The notes beneath the pieces were generated by a model. It did not search any database and was not told the origin of the DNA. It saw only the letters and a program-made list of their open reading frames with translations. This document shows, piece after piece, positions 1-13,100 of a DNA stretch of 64,000 nt (position 1 is its first letter; every line of letters starts with the position of its first letter). The position numbers and the translations under genes are program-made. Source of the stretch: Sycon ciliatum (lineage: Eukaryota; Porifera; Calcarea; Leucosolenida; Sycettidae); NCBI RefSeq assembly GCF_964019385.1, contig NC_088646.1:254410-318409 (forward strand), in the 5' to 3' direction.

Positions 1-66
1 TATCGGTTTTCTTCCCGATGGCGAGGGATCAGGATAAAAGAGGACCGGATAAGCGAGGTCTGACTG
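1..66. mobile_element. Right end of a pogo/Tigger-like MITE
   Basis: The segment ends in GAGGTCTGACTG followed by TA. It matches the right end of the complete element at 34495-34943, which has CAGTCAGACCTC termini and TA target duplications. The left part lies outside the window. It sits in the OCA2 intron or 3' region, beyond the last exon seen. Confidence 0.7.
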
Positions 67-125
67 TATTACCGTAATGTCAAGTAGTCGGCAAGAGGGG
101 AAAAAGAAAACAATAAAAAACTAAC

Positions 126-1074
126 CGAAGCAGTCCGTATGCACCGACCATACAGAAAGTAATACCAATGAACAAATGAAGAGTGAACGTTGAGAAAGTA
201 ATACCCTGTACATAGCCAGCAGAACACAGCAAAGTACAGCAAACAACAATGAGACAACACAAATATCGTATGAGTTGGTGATTACTCACCACTCAAAACA
301 ACCAAAGTTTGATGATGGCTAAAAGCTATTTTTTGAGACCGGCGAAAGTTTAATATCGACTGGATTTTGTGGATTTACGCTTTACAGTATCATAACCGCG
401 AGAGTATGCAACTTTGCCTATGGGTCTGGTGTGGCGCGCTGCCTGCATTACGTACTACTGTCGTGGACATGGAAATCCGGTCGGAGGTCAAGTGGCCCCA
501 GGGCGTTGTCCATGCAGTCGTGACTCAGGCGTGAGTACGCATACGATCAACATGTGCACTGCACGCAACGTTCTGTACGCACTGAGGGCGCCGGCCCCGG
601 TTATTCGACTGGATTTCCATGTCCAGGACAGTAGTAGCCACGAGCTGTGGGCCATTGCATTACGATTTCCTGCTTCCAAATTCGCTTTCCTCGGCTTCGG
701 TTGGTTTTGCAGGTGATGTGTCACCCACAGGCAATGCCTTTGAATTTACCGTATTGCATGTGAAATCGCTGAGGCTAAACCGCAGGAAAGCCCAAAACCA
801 GGCAGCTGGACCGTCATTAATTTTCACTACGTACATGTAATGCAGGCAGCGCGCCGCGCAGGGCACCTATACTGCTATAGCTCGGAGATCAAAGTTGCAC
901 ACCCTTGGGGTTAGGTACTCTTGGTATCATTGTACACAATGACACATAGTATTTATCCCTAGCTGCATCTCCTCCCATCCTACAGTACCAACCGACAAAT
1001 CCATGAGCTTCATGTCAGGCCAACGTATTTATGTCTGGTTGTGTGTGTGTGTGTGTGTGTGTGCGTATGTGTGC

Positions 1075-1122
<48 letters not shown>

Positions 1123-4100
1123 CAAACTGTTGGAAGGCTGCCATCTTGCCAAAGCATTTGGAAGTTGGACTAGTTTCGGCTCCACAATCCAGTTTGTCGT
1201 TACTATTAGCTTTCATGGCTGAGGTTGTTGGTATGTCTGTTGGCTCTGGGTTCCCAGTACTCAGTAGCCGAGGCTGGTTGGTAAAGTAACTCCAATTTCA
1301 CTTCAAGGTACCAGTGCATCTAGTGTCTGCTTTTATCAAAGCAGCGTGCTGTCTATACTGGTTACCCCAGCAAGTGTAGGCTGTGCATAGGTAACTGTCT
1401 TGGCCGTTTTATGCCGATGTACTCCGTGTGGTGTAGACCAGGTGTGCATTGGTGGTCGATTCACATGGCTTCGTCAGTTGTGTGAAATAAACAGTTATCT
1501 GGCGCAAGTCTTGATCTGTCTCATTCAGATCTTGTTCGCTATTGTTGCTATAAGAGAAAATCTGTGGGTGCACATCCAGTGCATTTGCAGATTTGCGTGC
1601 TTCTCTTGCGACGGGCGTATACATGGGCGTATACATACATGGTGTGTGTGTGTTTCTGTACTGTACAGAACACAGCGAGTTTCATTCAGAATACATCAAT
1701 ACTATCGGTGTGGAATGTAGATGAAACCCCGAAGAGAATGAATCCCACTAGAGAGCTAGTCCCGGTTTATGCACTTAGAACCATGGCAAGACATCCACCG
1801 ATACTAGCAGTCACTAAATACTAGCATACAGTACTTACAGCTTCCAGGATAGCTTTGTTGGAGACAATGATGACATTGGGAGGATCTCCAACAGCTGTTA
1901 TCACACACACACACACACACACCACACACACACACACACACGCACGCACACATGTAGAACAGAGCGGAGAGAAGACCAGATCAGTACAAGGGAAGAGTTT
2001 CAGCACTAGAGTAGACCCTTGATAATATGCCCCCCCCCCCCCCCCCCTGGGGATCAGGAAATTGAGCAGTACTTAGTATCCAAATATACTTCAATACGGA
2101 GCACTACACCTTTTCTCGGACATGCTCGTACTAAGCAAGTCTATGTCTTACCAGAGTACGCCCCAAGTGAGTTCACATGTATAGCGGACTGCCATGGCTG
2201 CACAAGAAAGTTAAACAAAAGAGCCCCCACAGTCACCCAGTACCCCCCCCCCCCCCTCTCATACATACTGGCTACCAGCCAGGACTGATTCAGCACCAGG
2301 GTCACTGGTTGAAAAGTCAACAGTTGAATGCATGCATGCAGGCACCCAGCCTGACAGCCTCATAGCCACACAAGCAGACAGCCTCACCTGTTGCTGTACC
2401 ACCAATGTTGGAAAAGACAACTTCTGCCATCAAAACTCTAGTGGGATCCAAGTTGAGCACTTGGCAGAGACTGTAGAACACAACAGCACGTGCTGACAGA
2501 TTTTAAAAGCTAACTGAACAAGCCCAGATGCTCATTGTGTTACATTGCCAATAGACTCAATACAATGTACTTGTACAATTCAGCATTGCTAAAACCAGCA
2601 TGAAATCCAGATACAGGCTCCCCACTGCAGTGCAAAGACCGCTCAAAAGATCAATACTGTATTTTATACTTAGTTTGTTAGGTTATAAGCTGACCCCCAA
2701 TCCAGAGATCTTGTGTCTGGTTATTCCCAACCAAGCACTACTAACACATAACAAATCACAGAAACACTTCCTTCTCATCGCAGGGTGAAGTGTCCAAACC
2801 CAGGCAAAATGCGTACACATGGTGCACTCGCGCATGCGGTGCAGGTCGTTTATGAATTAGTTCAACCTCCCTCCGTATCCTCGTATCACTGGACTTATAA
2901 CTGGAAAAAGACGGCAACAATAGAGAACAGCTGCTACATGAGCATGTACAGGTAGCAGAACTAACCGAATAGAGACGGGTGTGAGTAACAAGATGGTGGT
3001 GACATTGTCCTGTACAGAGAACAAACAACAGTCAATGCAGGCATGTAGCACCAGCAATGTCAACAATGTGCTTTGAGCAGAATAGTACTACTGGCTACCA
3101 CTAACAAAATGATGCTTGTAGGAACAGGCCGAGATGGACAAAAGACACACATGTAGACATGGTCGACATTTTACTGTGCTATTTGTGCTGGCTGCCCACT
3201 GTAGCAATTGTAGTACATAATGGATAGTATTTCAATTCCAACACAACTATCGGTGGGACAAGGGCACCCTGGCAACAACACACCATGTACATGCACCCTC
3301 GACTTGCCTAGTTTTAGTCTTTTTTCACCGGGTGCGTCAAAGATATCTGCTCTAAAGCCGATTCATACTTCATTTCGCGCACGGGAAACGCGTCGCGAAA
3401 AATTTGATCTGAGCTCAACTATTTCCCGTACGCGAAATGAAGTATGAATCGGCCTTAAAGCTTGCTGTGGTTCTGCAGTTAGTGCACTCTGACTTTGATG
3501 CGTTAAGGGGCTATCCGGCATTATCGATAATTTTCACGAAACGAAAAAGTTTTGTTAGGACCCTCCCCCACCCACCCACCCCCCTGAACGAAAAATAGAT
3601 CGATTTGACAGCAAGAATGCCTTGATGTCTCTCATATCAATATTTTTCAAAACGAAACTCCCCTTGACCCACCCACCCATATACGAAACTTTTTCTCTTC
3701 GTGTAAAAGATCGATAATTATGGACGGCCCCTAACGCTATTTCGCAATAAACTTACCAAGAAAGCGGACACGATTCCAGAGAAGAAGCAGAGGATTGTGA
3801 TGAGTGGCCAGACCTTACCCTTAGCAAGTTTGTATGCCTGTGAGAGTCATGGGAGAAAGAACAACATATTAATGGTGGTTTAGCGTGTGCGCTAAGCCCT
3901 GTTAACGAACGTGGAACATCTACCACTCATACTTAGTCTGATGATCATGCATCTGATTATGATGTCATTGCTATACATGCGCATGCGCAGCGCGCGCCAC
4001 TCTCCCACGCGTGCTTTCCAAATCTTGCTTTAGAGAGAGAGAAAGAGAGAAAAGAGAGACTCCTTTGTCACTTCTGCTTTCTGACGACTTGACTGTTCAC

Positions 4101-6954
4101 TGGTTTGTCCGTCAGTTGTCAATTTCCCCTTCCCTCCCAACCCCATTCGACTGGGGATCACTATCTCTCCGTCACTGTCACCATAATTTCCTCAATCACA
4201 GTGTCAGTACAACTCTTGTCAATATACTTATATCGGGTGAGGGCAGTCTATCTCCGCAGCTGGCTCATTTCAATCACTACCGGTCGCAGCTCCTGCCCAC
4301 GGCAGGCCGACCGTCTCTCGTTCACACTCTGTGTGCTCCAGGTCACAGCTCCTGCGCAGAGCAGGCCGACCTGTCTGTCTCTCTCTCTCACACACACTAT
4401 GTGTGCACCGGGTCACAGCTCCTGCGCAGAGCAGGCCGACCTGTCTTTCTCATGCACGCCAGCTGCTCCGCCCAATATCCCTGATATGCCAACCAGAAAA
4501 CAATGTGTTCTGAGCCGGGTGCATGCCTGTATGTGGAGAGTGCGTTAATTATATTATTATGGTCTGTTTGCTACATGTAACTACAGTACTTCACTGCAGT
4601 GCTGGGCCAAGCAGGCAGATTCTCTGTATGAATACATTTCGCTGATTTTCGCACTTAGTCATATCATGACTAGGGGCATGAGAACTACATGTAGTAGGAG
4701 TACTAAGGGGTCGTCGCAAAAGTTTGTTGTCGTCCCTGAAACGAACATGGGGAGGGGGTGCGAGCCAAAATCGCAAGTCGACCGACACTGTACATATGAC
4801 ATGTACATGCATGCGATTTTCGTCGTCCAGCATAGCAAGCTGTGTTCGTTTCAGAGGGAGGGGAGGGGGTCCAAGTACAAAATGAACGACGTCCATTTCA
4901 GGGACGACAGGAAACTTTTGCGACGACCCCTAACACTGGTACAGGCTATGGAAGAGTACACAGGCCATGGCATACACAGGCCATTGCATACACAGGCCAT
5001 GGCATACACAGGCCATTGCATACACAGGCCATTGCATACACAGGCCATTGCATACACAGGCCATGGCATACACAGGCCATTGCATACACAGGCCATGGCA
5101 TACACAGGCTATGGCACACATAGGCCATGGCATACACAGGCCATTGCATACACAGGCCATGGCATACACAGGCCATGGCATACACAGACCATGGCATACA
5201 CAGGCCATGGCATACACAGGCCATGGCATACACAGGCCATGGCATACACAGGCCATGGCATACACAGACCATGGCATACACAGGCCATGGCATACAGAGG
5301 CTATGGCACACACAGGCCATGGCATACACAGGCCATGGCATACACAGGCATACACAGGCCATGGCATACAGAGGCTATGGCACACATAGGCCATGGCATA
5401 CACAGGCCATTGCATACACAGGCCATGGCATACACAGACCATGGCATACACAGGCCATGGCATACACAGGCCATGGCATACACAGGCCATGGCATACACA
5501 GGCCATGGCATACACAGACCATGGCATACACAGGCCATGGCATACAGAGGCTATGGCACACACAGGCCATGGCATACACAGGCCATGGCATACACAGGCC
5601 ATGGCATACACAGGCATACACAGGCCATGGCATACACAGGCTATGGCACACATAGGCCATGGCATACACAGGCCATTGCATACACAGGCCATGGCATACA
5701 CAGACCATGGCATACACAGGCCATGGCATACACAGGCCATGGCATACACAGGCCATGGCATACACAGGCCATGGCATACACAGGCCATGGCATACACAGG
5801 CCATGGCATACACAGGCCATGGCATACACAGACCATGGCATACACAGGCCATGGCATACAGAGGCTATGGCACACACAGGCCATGGCATACACAGGCATA
5901 CACAGGCCATGGCATACACAGGCTATGGCACACATAGGCCATGGCATACACAGGCCATTGCATACACAGGCCATGGCATACACAGACCATGGCATACACA
6001 GGCCATGGCATACACAGGCCATGGCATACACAGGCCATGGCATACACAGGCCATGGCATACAGAGGCTATGGCACACACAGGCCATGGCATACACAGGCC
6101 ATGGCATACACAGCCGTGGCATTCACAGGCCATGGCATACACAGGCCATGGCATACACAAGCTATTGCATGGTCACCAGTACACTGTCATTGCATGTTTG
6201 CACACACCATACCTTCAGTGCCAACCAATCAAACACTCCTGTTGTAGAAAATACTCCCACAAGTGTCATCTGCACATACAAAGGAGAGAATGTACAGGCG
6301 TACAGTTGTGCATTGGAATATCTCCCATGTTTCTCGTTGACAATGATACAATGTCATATTGTACAATCACTGCTGGAACATATCAAGCAGGCTTTCTTCT
6401 TCTTTTCTTCTTGTTTTGTGAGTGAGAGAAAAGATTGACTGCTTACACATGCATGTGCTGCATGTACTAGGAAGCACAACATGACTCATCTGTTAGGGGA
6501 TCACAGATACATGTGGTCGATGATGTCTGGCAATGGTATTGAATGCACATGTCGATGCCCAATGGCGCACTAACTATACAAATGTTACGCAATGAGTACA
6601 AATAGATCAATGCTAACATGTCTGACGTATGCAATTGCAAGGTAAAATGTTTGCTGTACATGTACATGTACTAACAATAAATCGAGTACCATTGTAAACA
6701 CATAAGCTATCTTGAGGTACCTGTAGTCACTGCTCTCAGAAATCAAGGAAATGCACCATGCTGCGTATGCTGTGTATGGCATGGATGCAGACTTTGCAGT
6801 ACCTGCTTGCTCCACATTCATGATCGTTGGACAAAAAGCTGGACAAGTGGATACACCACATTCATGATTCTCACCATGCCAAAGAGCAAGCCGATTGTTT
6901 CGTAATCAATCCATTCAACAGTTTTATCCAGGGATGGTCGCTGGGAACAGTCGA

Positions 6955-7000
<46 letters not shown>

Positions 7001-7154
7001 CATGACAGTAATAGTGGGTAGTTAGTCACCCAGGTATATGCTCCAAATAAATACGAATCAAAAAGACATACCGTAATGCATGTACACCCACACATGCACA
7101 CATACATATGTACCCCCCCCCCCCCACACCCACATGCACACATACATATGTACC

Positions 7155-7185
<31 letters not shown>

Positions 7186-10100
7186 ACCCACATGCACACA
7201 CACCCACATGCGCACATACACACCCACGCACACACGTACGCACGCACACACACACACACACATATACACTGAACTGTACCTTGTTTAGCAAGGAGAGTGT
7301 CATCAGTGCCAGCAAGCTACCAATCATGGCAGCGATGGTACGGTGAACAAGCTGTGGGAATAAAACAGGCCCAGTGAAACGTCAGGGATCGATTTACTTT
7401 ATTTTTTTGCATAGCAGTCACTGCTACACAGTTTTACAATTGACTAGCAACTGCCAGTATTGATTGGCAGTTTTCCTTCATCACAAGGTTACAGGTATAT
7501 CTGTACAATAGCAAGATTTTGTACAGAAGAGGACAATAGCTGCAGTTGCTATTTTGCTTTTCCAAGCGAACGGTTGAGCTGAATATTTACGTTCGGGTTT
7601 TGCTTGGGCTTGTTTCATGTTACGTATCAGTGATCAAGGCCAAACACGCTCCAGACACAACTCTACCGTGAGAGCACTGGCACACATGTACTGAATACAC
7701 ACTCATCAGACACAACTCTACCGTGAGAGCAATGGCACACATGTACTGAATATACACTCATCAGCCCCCATGTTCAAAGGCTTAATAAGTAGAGAGCCCT
7801 CCAATCAAAGCACAAAAAAGGTTGAGTCTGCAACCATGACAATGAAATAGGGGGGGGGGGGGGGGGGGGGGGAGTACAACAATTCATGACTGCAAAGAAA
7901 ACTCTGATGAATGGCGCATAGACTATCCAGGGGCCTCAGCTCAGGTGGCTGCTCGAAGGTCACTTTATAAGACCAGCATGGTGACCCATACTCAACACTT
8001 AGGAATAAATCAAACACGGAATCGTCCTAAACACCATAAATGTACAAGTGAATATAGGTTTTGAAAAAGTTCCGATGCCCCAACTCCTTTGGTCGGGATA
8101 TGGTCAATCATAGAAAACTGACAAGCACCACCAACTCACCTCAAAAACAATCAGTACGTAGACAAAAACCAGTATAATTCCAGCGAAGACGGTCTAGGAC
8201 ATAGAAAGAGGGACAATAGTGCAAGTGATGAAGGCAACACACACTAACAGATAGATGCGAGTTTAGGGCAACCAGCCAAAACACACACACACACATCCAT
8301 ATGGCATTCCGCAAGACAGAGAAGGCAGGGTTTTAGCCAAAGGGAGGTAGGGGTGCAGCGTCCTCCTACTCTGATTGAGCGCCCCCGATGAAAAAGTGCC
8401 TGCCCCCCCCCCACCCATTTGTTGATTTTTATGTTTTTCATGCCATTCAACGAAAAATGCAATCGATAATCACTACTAGAGGGTTCAGTGATAGTGATGA
8501 AGTTGGTTGTTCTTACGTGTAACACAATTGTTCCACGTAGGAACAACCAACTTCATCAAGACAAATTTGGAAAATGGGTTACGGCCCGGGGTAACTGTCT
8601 CCCCTGCGCGCCCTCTACTATTTACACCTGGCTAGAACCCTGGAAGGGCATTTTGCGTGCAAAATGAACTGACCAGTACAGTCGTCCCTCTCTAATCTGG
8701 CACTTGTTTATCCGGAACCCTTGCCAACCGGCGCACTTTCTGACGAAACCGATTTTTTTCGTTCAATTCCTACATCTTAATCCGGCACTTGAATTCGGCC
8801 TCCGGCAGTGACTTTTTGAAACGAATCGCTCAAACTGCACGTAGGTTGATTTCATAATCCGGCAGTCGTAAATCGCGTGCCATACAGGTACACTCCTTGC
8901 CAGGCCAGGCTAGGCCAGTCTGGTCAGTGCAACGCGCGCGGGGCCACTTCAGAGTTCAGTTCAGTTGACAACTGTACTCGACCTCGCGCGGGAGAGTTCA
9001 GTTCGGTTGGTTGTTAGGACTTTTCCGAACCCTAACTCAATTTATACAAAGAGAAAGACCAAGAAACTACAAGTTACGCTATACTGTCTACTAACACCAC
9101 CAGTTACTAAACAATCAGCTCATGCGATAACAATATAAAGCCGTGCACCAAAAACTTGGGTCGACACGGAAAAACCCTGCGTTTTGACGTATGATACATG
9201 CATGCAATTGGGTAGGGCCGGATTTCTTAATCCAGCACCCTCGTTAATCCAGCAGAAAACGCCGTAGCAAAAGGTGCCGGATTAGAGAGGGACGACTGTA
9301 TAGGAGTACAGGATCATCATAGTGCAACACATAACATACCTGGTATCTGCCAGATGCCGGCAGTGCGTCAAATACCAATCCAAATGGCACAAGACGTGTG
9401 TCTTGTGATTCAAACTGGAAGTACAAACGGCTATATCTGGAGAGCAACCGAGCGTAAACAGAAGGAAACAAAATGGTTCAACGGACCAGGCAACATTGAT
9501 TTCATCGTAATGACACATGCACTCACACATACCAGAACACCAATGGCAATGACATACAGCAGAAGCCAGAAACAGCACCAAGTCAATAATCCTTTTAACA
9601 AATCTTGGTACACCACAACTCACTTGTGCTGTTCAACTGTAAAGTCACGCTCCACAGTTTCAATAACTCGGTTCGGATCTAAGTTTAACGAGATGTTGTT
9701 AGACTGCAACAACAACAAATAGATAAAACAGATATATCGTCACATGTACATGTGTTATCGACAGGCTTGGCATTGGTACTAATCCACATAAGTGCACTAT
9801 ACGGTCTATACTCAATACACTATATCATATACACTGCAATATACCCAATACACTATAATTATAGTCTGCACAATACTCAATACACTATATACACTGCACT
9901 GGACAGTGGACACAATGCTGTATGGAAGACACCAAGATGTATAGCTAATGTATGAGAGGGGCTGCACATTGGGGCTACAGCAGATAAAAAAAAGCATGTT
10001 ATTCGGTGACAAATGGGCTGCACTGTTGAGGCATTGCACAGCGAATTTCAAGACACTAGAAATGCAGCAGTTAGCAAGCAGTGACACCAAACCTTACCAC

Positions 10101-13100
10101 AACTTGGGCAGTGTCTGAACCCTCCAGTATTCCCATTACACGCACAGTGAAATTCAAAGTTGTATTCGTGACCTCTGTACATACAACGCATATAGAACGC
10201 AAATTCACACACATGGGGAGAGGCAAAAAGACAGGCATGACAGTTACATGCAATGAAGTAGTTTCAGTTCTCATAAGTCTGCACTAGAAGACAAAGATCC
10301 GCCCAGACCCGTAAAGATCCGTTATCTTCCACCATCATTTCATGAACTGAGCTAGTAGGTCTGTGATGAACACCCTCCTTCCAAAGAGCAACAACAAGCA
10401 TGTATGCGTACCATATTTTACCGGATCAACTTGAAATTTCGTTGTCGTCCAAAACAGCTCAGGTGGTGTATGGTCCCCTTGTCTAGGTGACTTTGCATAT
10501 GCTCACTCTCACTCATGGTCTCATAGTCAAACCCAACTTGGAAAATTCTCAGGAACTTTCACCTCACATCGCATTCGTTAACTACGCCTCAACAATCCTG
10601 ACAGATAAATTCTCTTTAGCCGACTAGACCCTCCTGCACACAACCATCACCATTGCGAGGACACTTCCGTAGACGATATTGATAAACTCCTTCAGGCTAA
10701 AGAGCGCAGTTTAATGGTGGAGGTGACTCAACATTTTCTTCAATGGCCGAGAGCTCTGTCGCACCCTGTAATAAAGATAAATTCTCAGTTCAACAAATAA
10801 CAGTTACCGTACTTCCCCACATATAAGCGCATGCGCTTATAAGCGAAAATTTGCTGCAAAAAAGATCTTTGGCTGTGTAAACATGTTCGGGTAGAAGCCC
10901 ATGCGCTTATATGCGCAATACAGGTTTGTCTGTGTCCTAAACAATGGTGTCATCACACTACTTAGTGGTATATTTCGCTCCCGCCTTTTCACCAATAGTG
11001 TTCACATATAAGCACATGCGCTTATAATTGAGGGGTGCGCTTATATCCGGACATAAGCACATGCGCTTATATGTGCGGAAGTACGGTATAAAGTTACAAG
11101 AGTTACTAGTACAAGGACTGAAAGATATGAAAGTAGAGTCAACAATAAGGCGAAACCTTTCAGTTTTCCACCACTAAAACCCATGCTGAAGATCTAAAAG
11201 ATCTAAAATATAAATAAAGCAGGATGACAAAGAACTTACCTCCAACTCTCACTTTGGTTATGAATGGACCGGTGAATTTTGATTCCAAATACGCATGTGG
11301 ATGGTCAAGCGGGATATCATGCTCTGCAGCAATTAGTAACACAAGGTGTTGAACAGAGATTTAACGGACACACATTTAACCACACGCAGTAAAATAGCTT
11401 GTCAACTATCAAAACATTTTCCAAGAACTTTTTTTGACCCACTCACATGAGTCACTACATGGGTATGATGCTATGAAAATCAGAACGTTCCATTTTACAA
11501 TAGAAATGTGTATGATGACATCGAACGCTAACAATAACCTATCAGGCTACCACATTGTGACATACTTTACATAGGGAAATATGAGGGAGAAAGAGAGAGA
11601 AAAGGCGCGGGTTTGAACACAAGCAGACATACATCTAGTTCACTGATCACATCACTGGTCACCTGAGGTAACGATATCAGCACAGTGACATACTGTTTCT
11701 GTGCGCAAAGCACTGTTCTTTCTTATAATGTCACGCTGAGGTGATCATTGCGCGGCTCTTGGACTCACGCTGACTGCTTCTTGAGGTACCTGGTGATACC
11801 AGTGACACAGGCGATACGAGTACTAATGTCACTCTTCACTAGGCGCATGTCTCTAGGTGACAGCTTACTGCTAGCACTAAATGTCATCACATGCTGTTCC
11901 AATAGAGTATACTTTGGATTGCTCTGATTTTTATGGCACAAAATCACCTGTACATGTACATGTATGCAGTGAGTGGCAAGCTTACCTCCAGGTGAAGTCA
12001 CGCTGATGGCTTCAAAGTGCATAGTGTGCTCATCCTCGTCATAAGAGCCAAAAAGAAACTAACAACACACACAGTGCAATTCAAAAAAGATCTGTCAAAA
12101 CGTCTCAGTATAAAGCAATTGAAGATACCTTGCTACCGTGTATCCAACACATGTATACTGTCCATGCCCTGCAAAGTAATGACACATTGCTACCACTAGC
12201 TGCATTCAATTACAGTCATGTGCCTTGGAAAGAAATTGCCATGCCCTGGTTACAAAATGTAGCAAGAAGGAGCCAAAACTTCACAGGAAACAGGCAAGGC
12301 CTGCCTGCTTGCAGAAAGAAAGAGACGGATCATGAGACCTTTTTAAAACACAGAAATCAATAGCGTTGCTTACCGTAGCCACCACTACCAATAGAAACAG
12401 TATGCCAATCTTGATATGACGCATTCTAGAAACAATAGGAACATACAGCAAATAAACATAGGCTAGAGTGTGTCGCAAAGCACACCAAGTCAACACGCAT
12501 TTAAATAGGAGCCAAGTGAAGCCTAGCAAATGTGCATGCTTTAGAAGACAATAAACATCAACCAGACTCGACCTTCCCAAATAAGCTGCTACAGTTATGC
12601 CAACCATCGCAGCAGAAAGTTGTGGCAAATGTCATGAAAGTGCTCCTTGCCCAGAGTTATGGGTATGAAGAAAAGAGCGGGTGCCAGCCCGCAGACTACC
12701 AAGGTGTGGGTCCACAGCTCTCAGGGCTGTATGATCTAGCTAGCACTGACTGTCACACGCCTCTTCACCTCCAACAACTGGTATTTAGCGCCATGCCTAA
12801 CGCATCGACAGTATTACAATGATCAGCTCCCCAGTTTGGTTATCAGTTGTCTCATGATTGCTTGAGCATGAAACTGTAAGTCACAACCCAATCTTATTGG
12901 ACATCTTCTCTTCATCTGATGTAGAGCTTTGAATACTAGATAAGAGCACTGCCAGTGCGCTGTCGGATAACCAATATGCCACATGACTGAGCGCCGGATA
13001 AGCGGTGCACAGCTGTACCCATAAACGATTTCAAGAGCAAATTTGAAATCAATAAGGAAAAGTAAGGCTAGTTGCTTTCTTGATCCACATGTCTCATACA

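Noticed and set aside
4957-6168. CRISPR-like array
   Set aside because: Units are contiguous with no unique spacers, and the window is animal nuclear DNA.
4666-6438. Open frames of up to 432 codons in five phases on both strands
   Set aside because: They are translations of the 16-bp minisatellite and lack any non-repeat domain, splice support or start context.
6720-6821. Minus-strand stretch ending [18 protein letters not shown] as the missing OCA2 exon
   Set aside because: Its phase does not fit either neighbour, it is shorter than the family needs, and the better-matching residues are in a different frame with stops. Kept only as a lead.
10640-10770. Minus-strand frame [17 protein letters not shown] after a plausible acceptor
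   Set aside because: Wrong phase for the neighbouring exons, which join directly, and no family similarity.
11765-11935. Minus-strand frame with [16 protein letters not shown] as an OCA2 exon
   Set aside because: Exons 12058-11986 and 11323-11240 join in phase and in homology without it.
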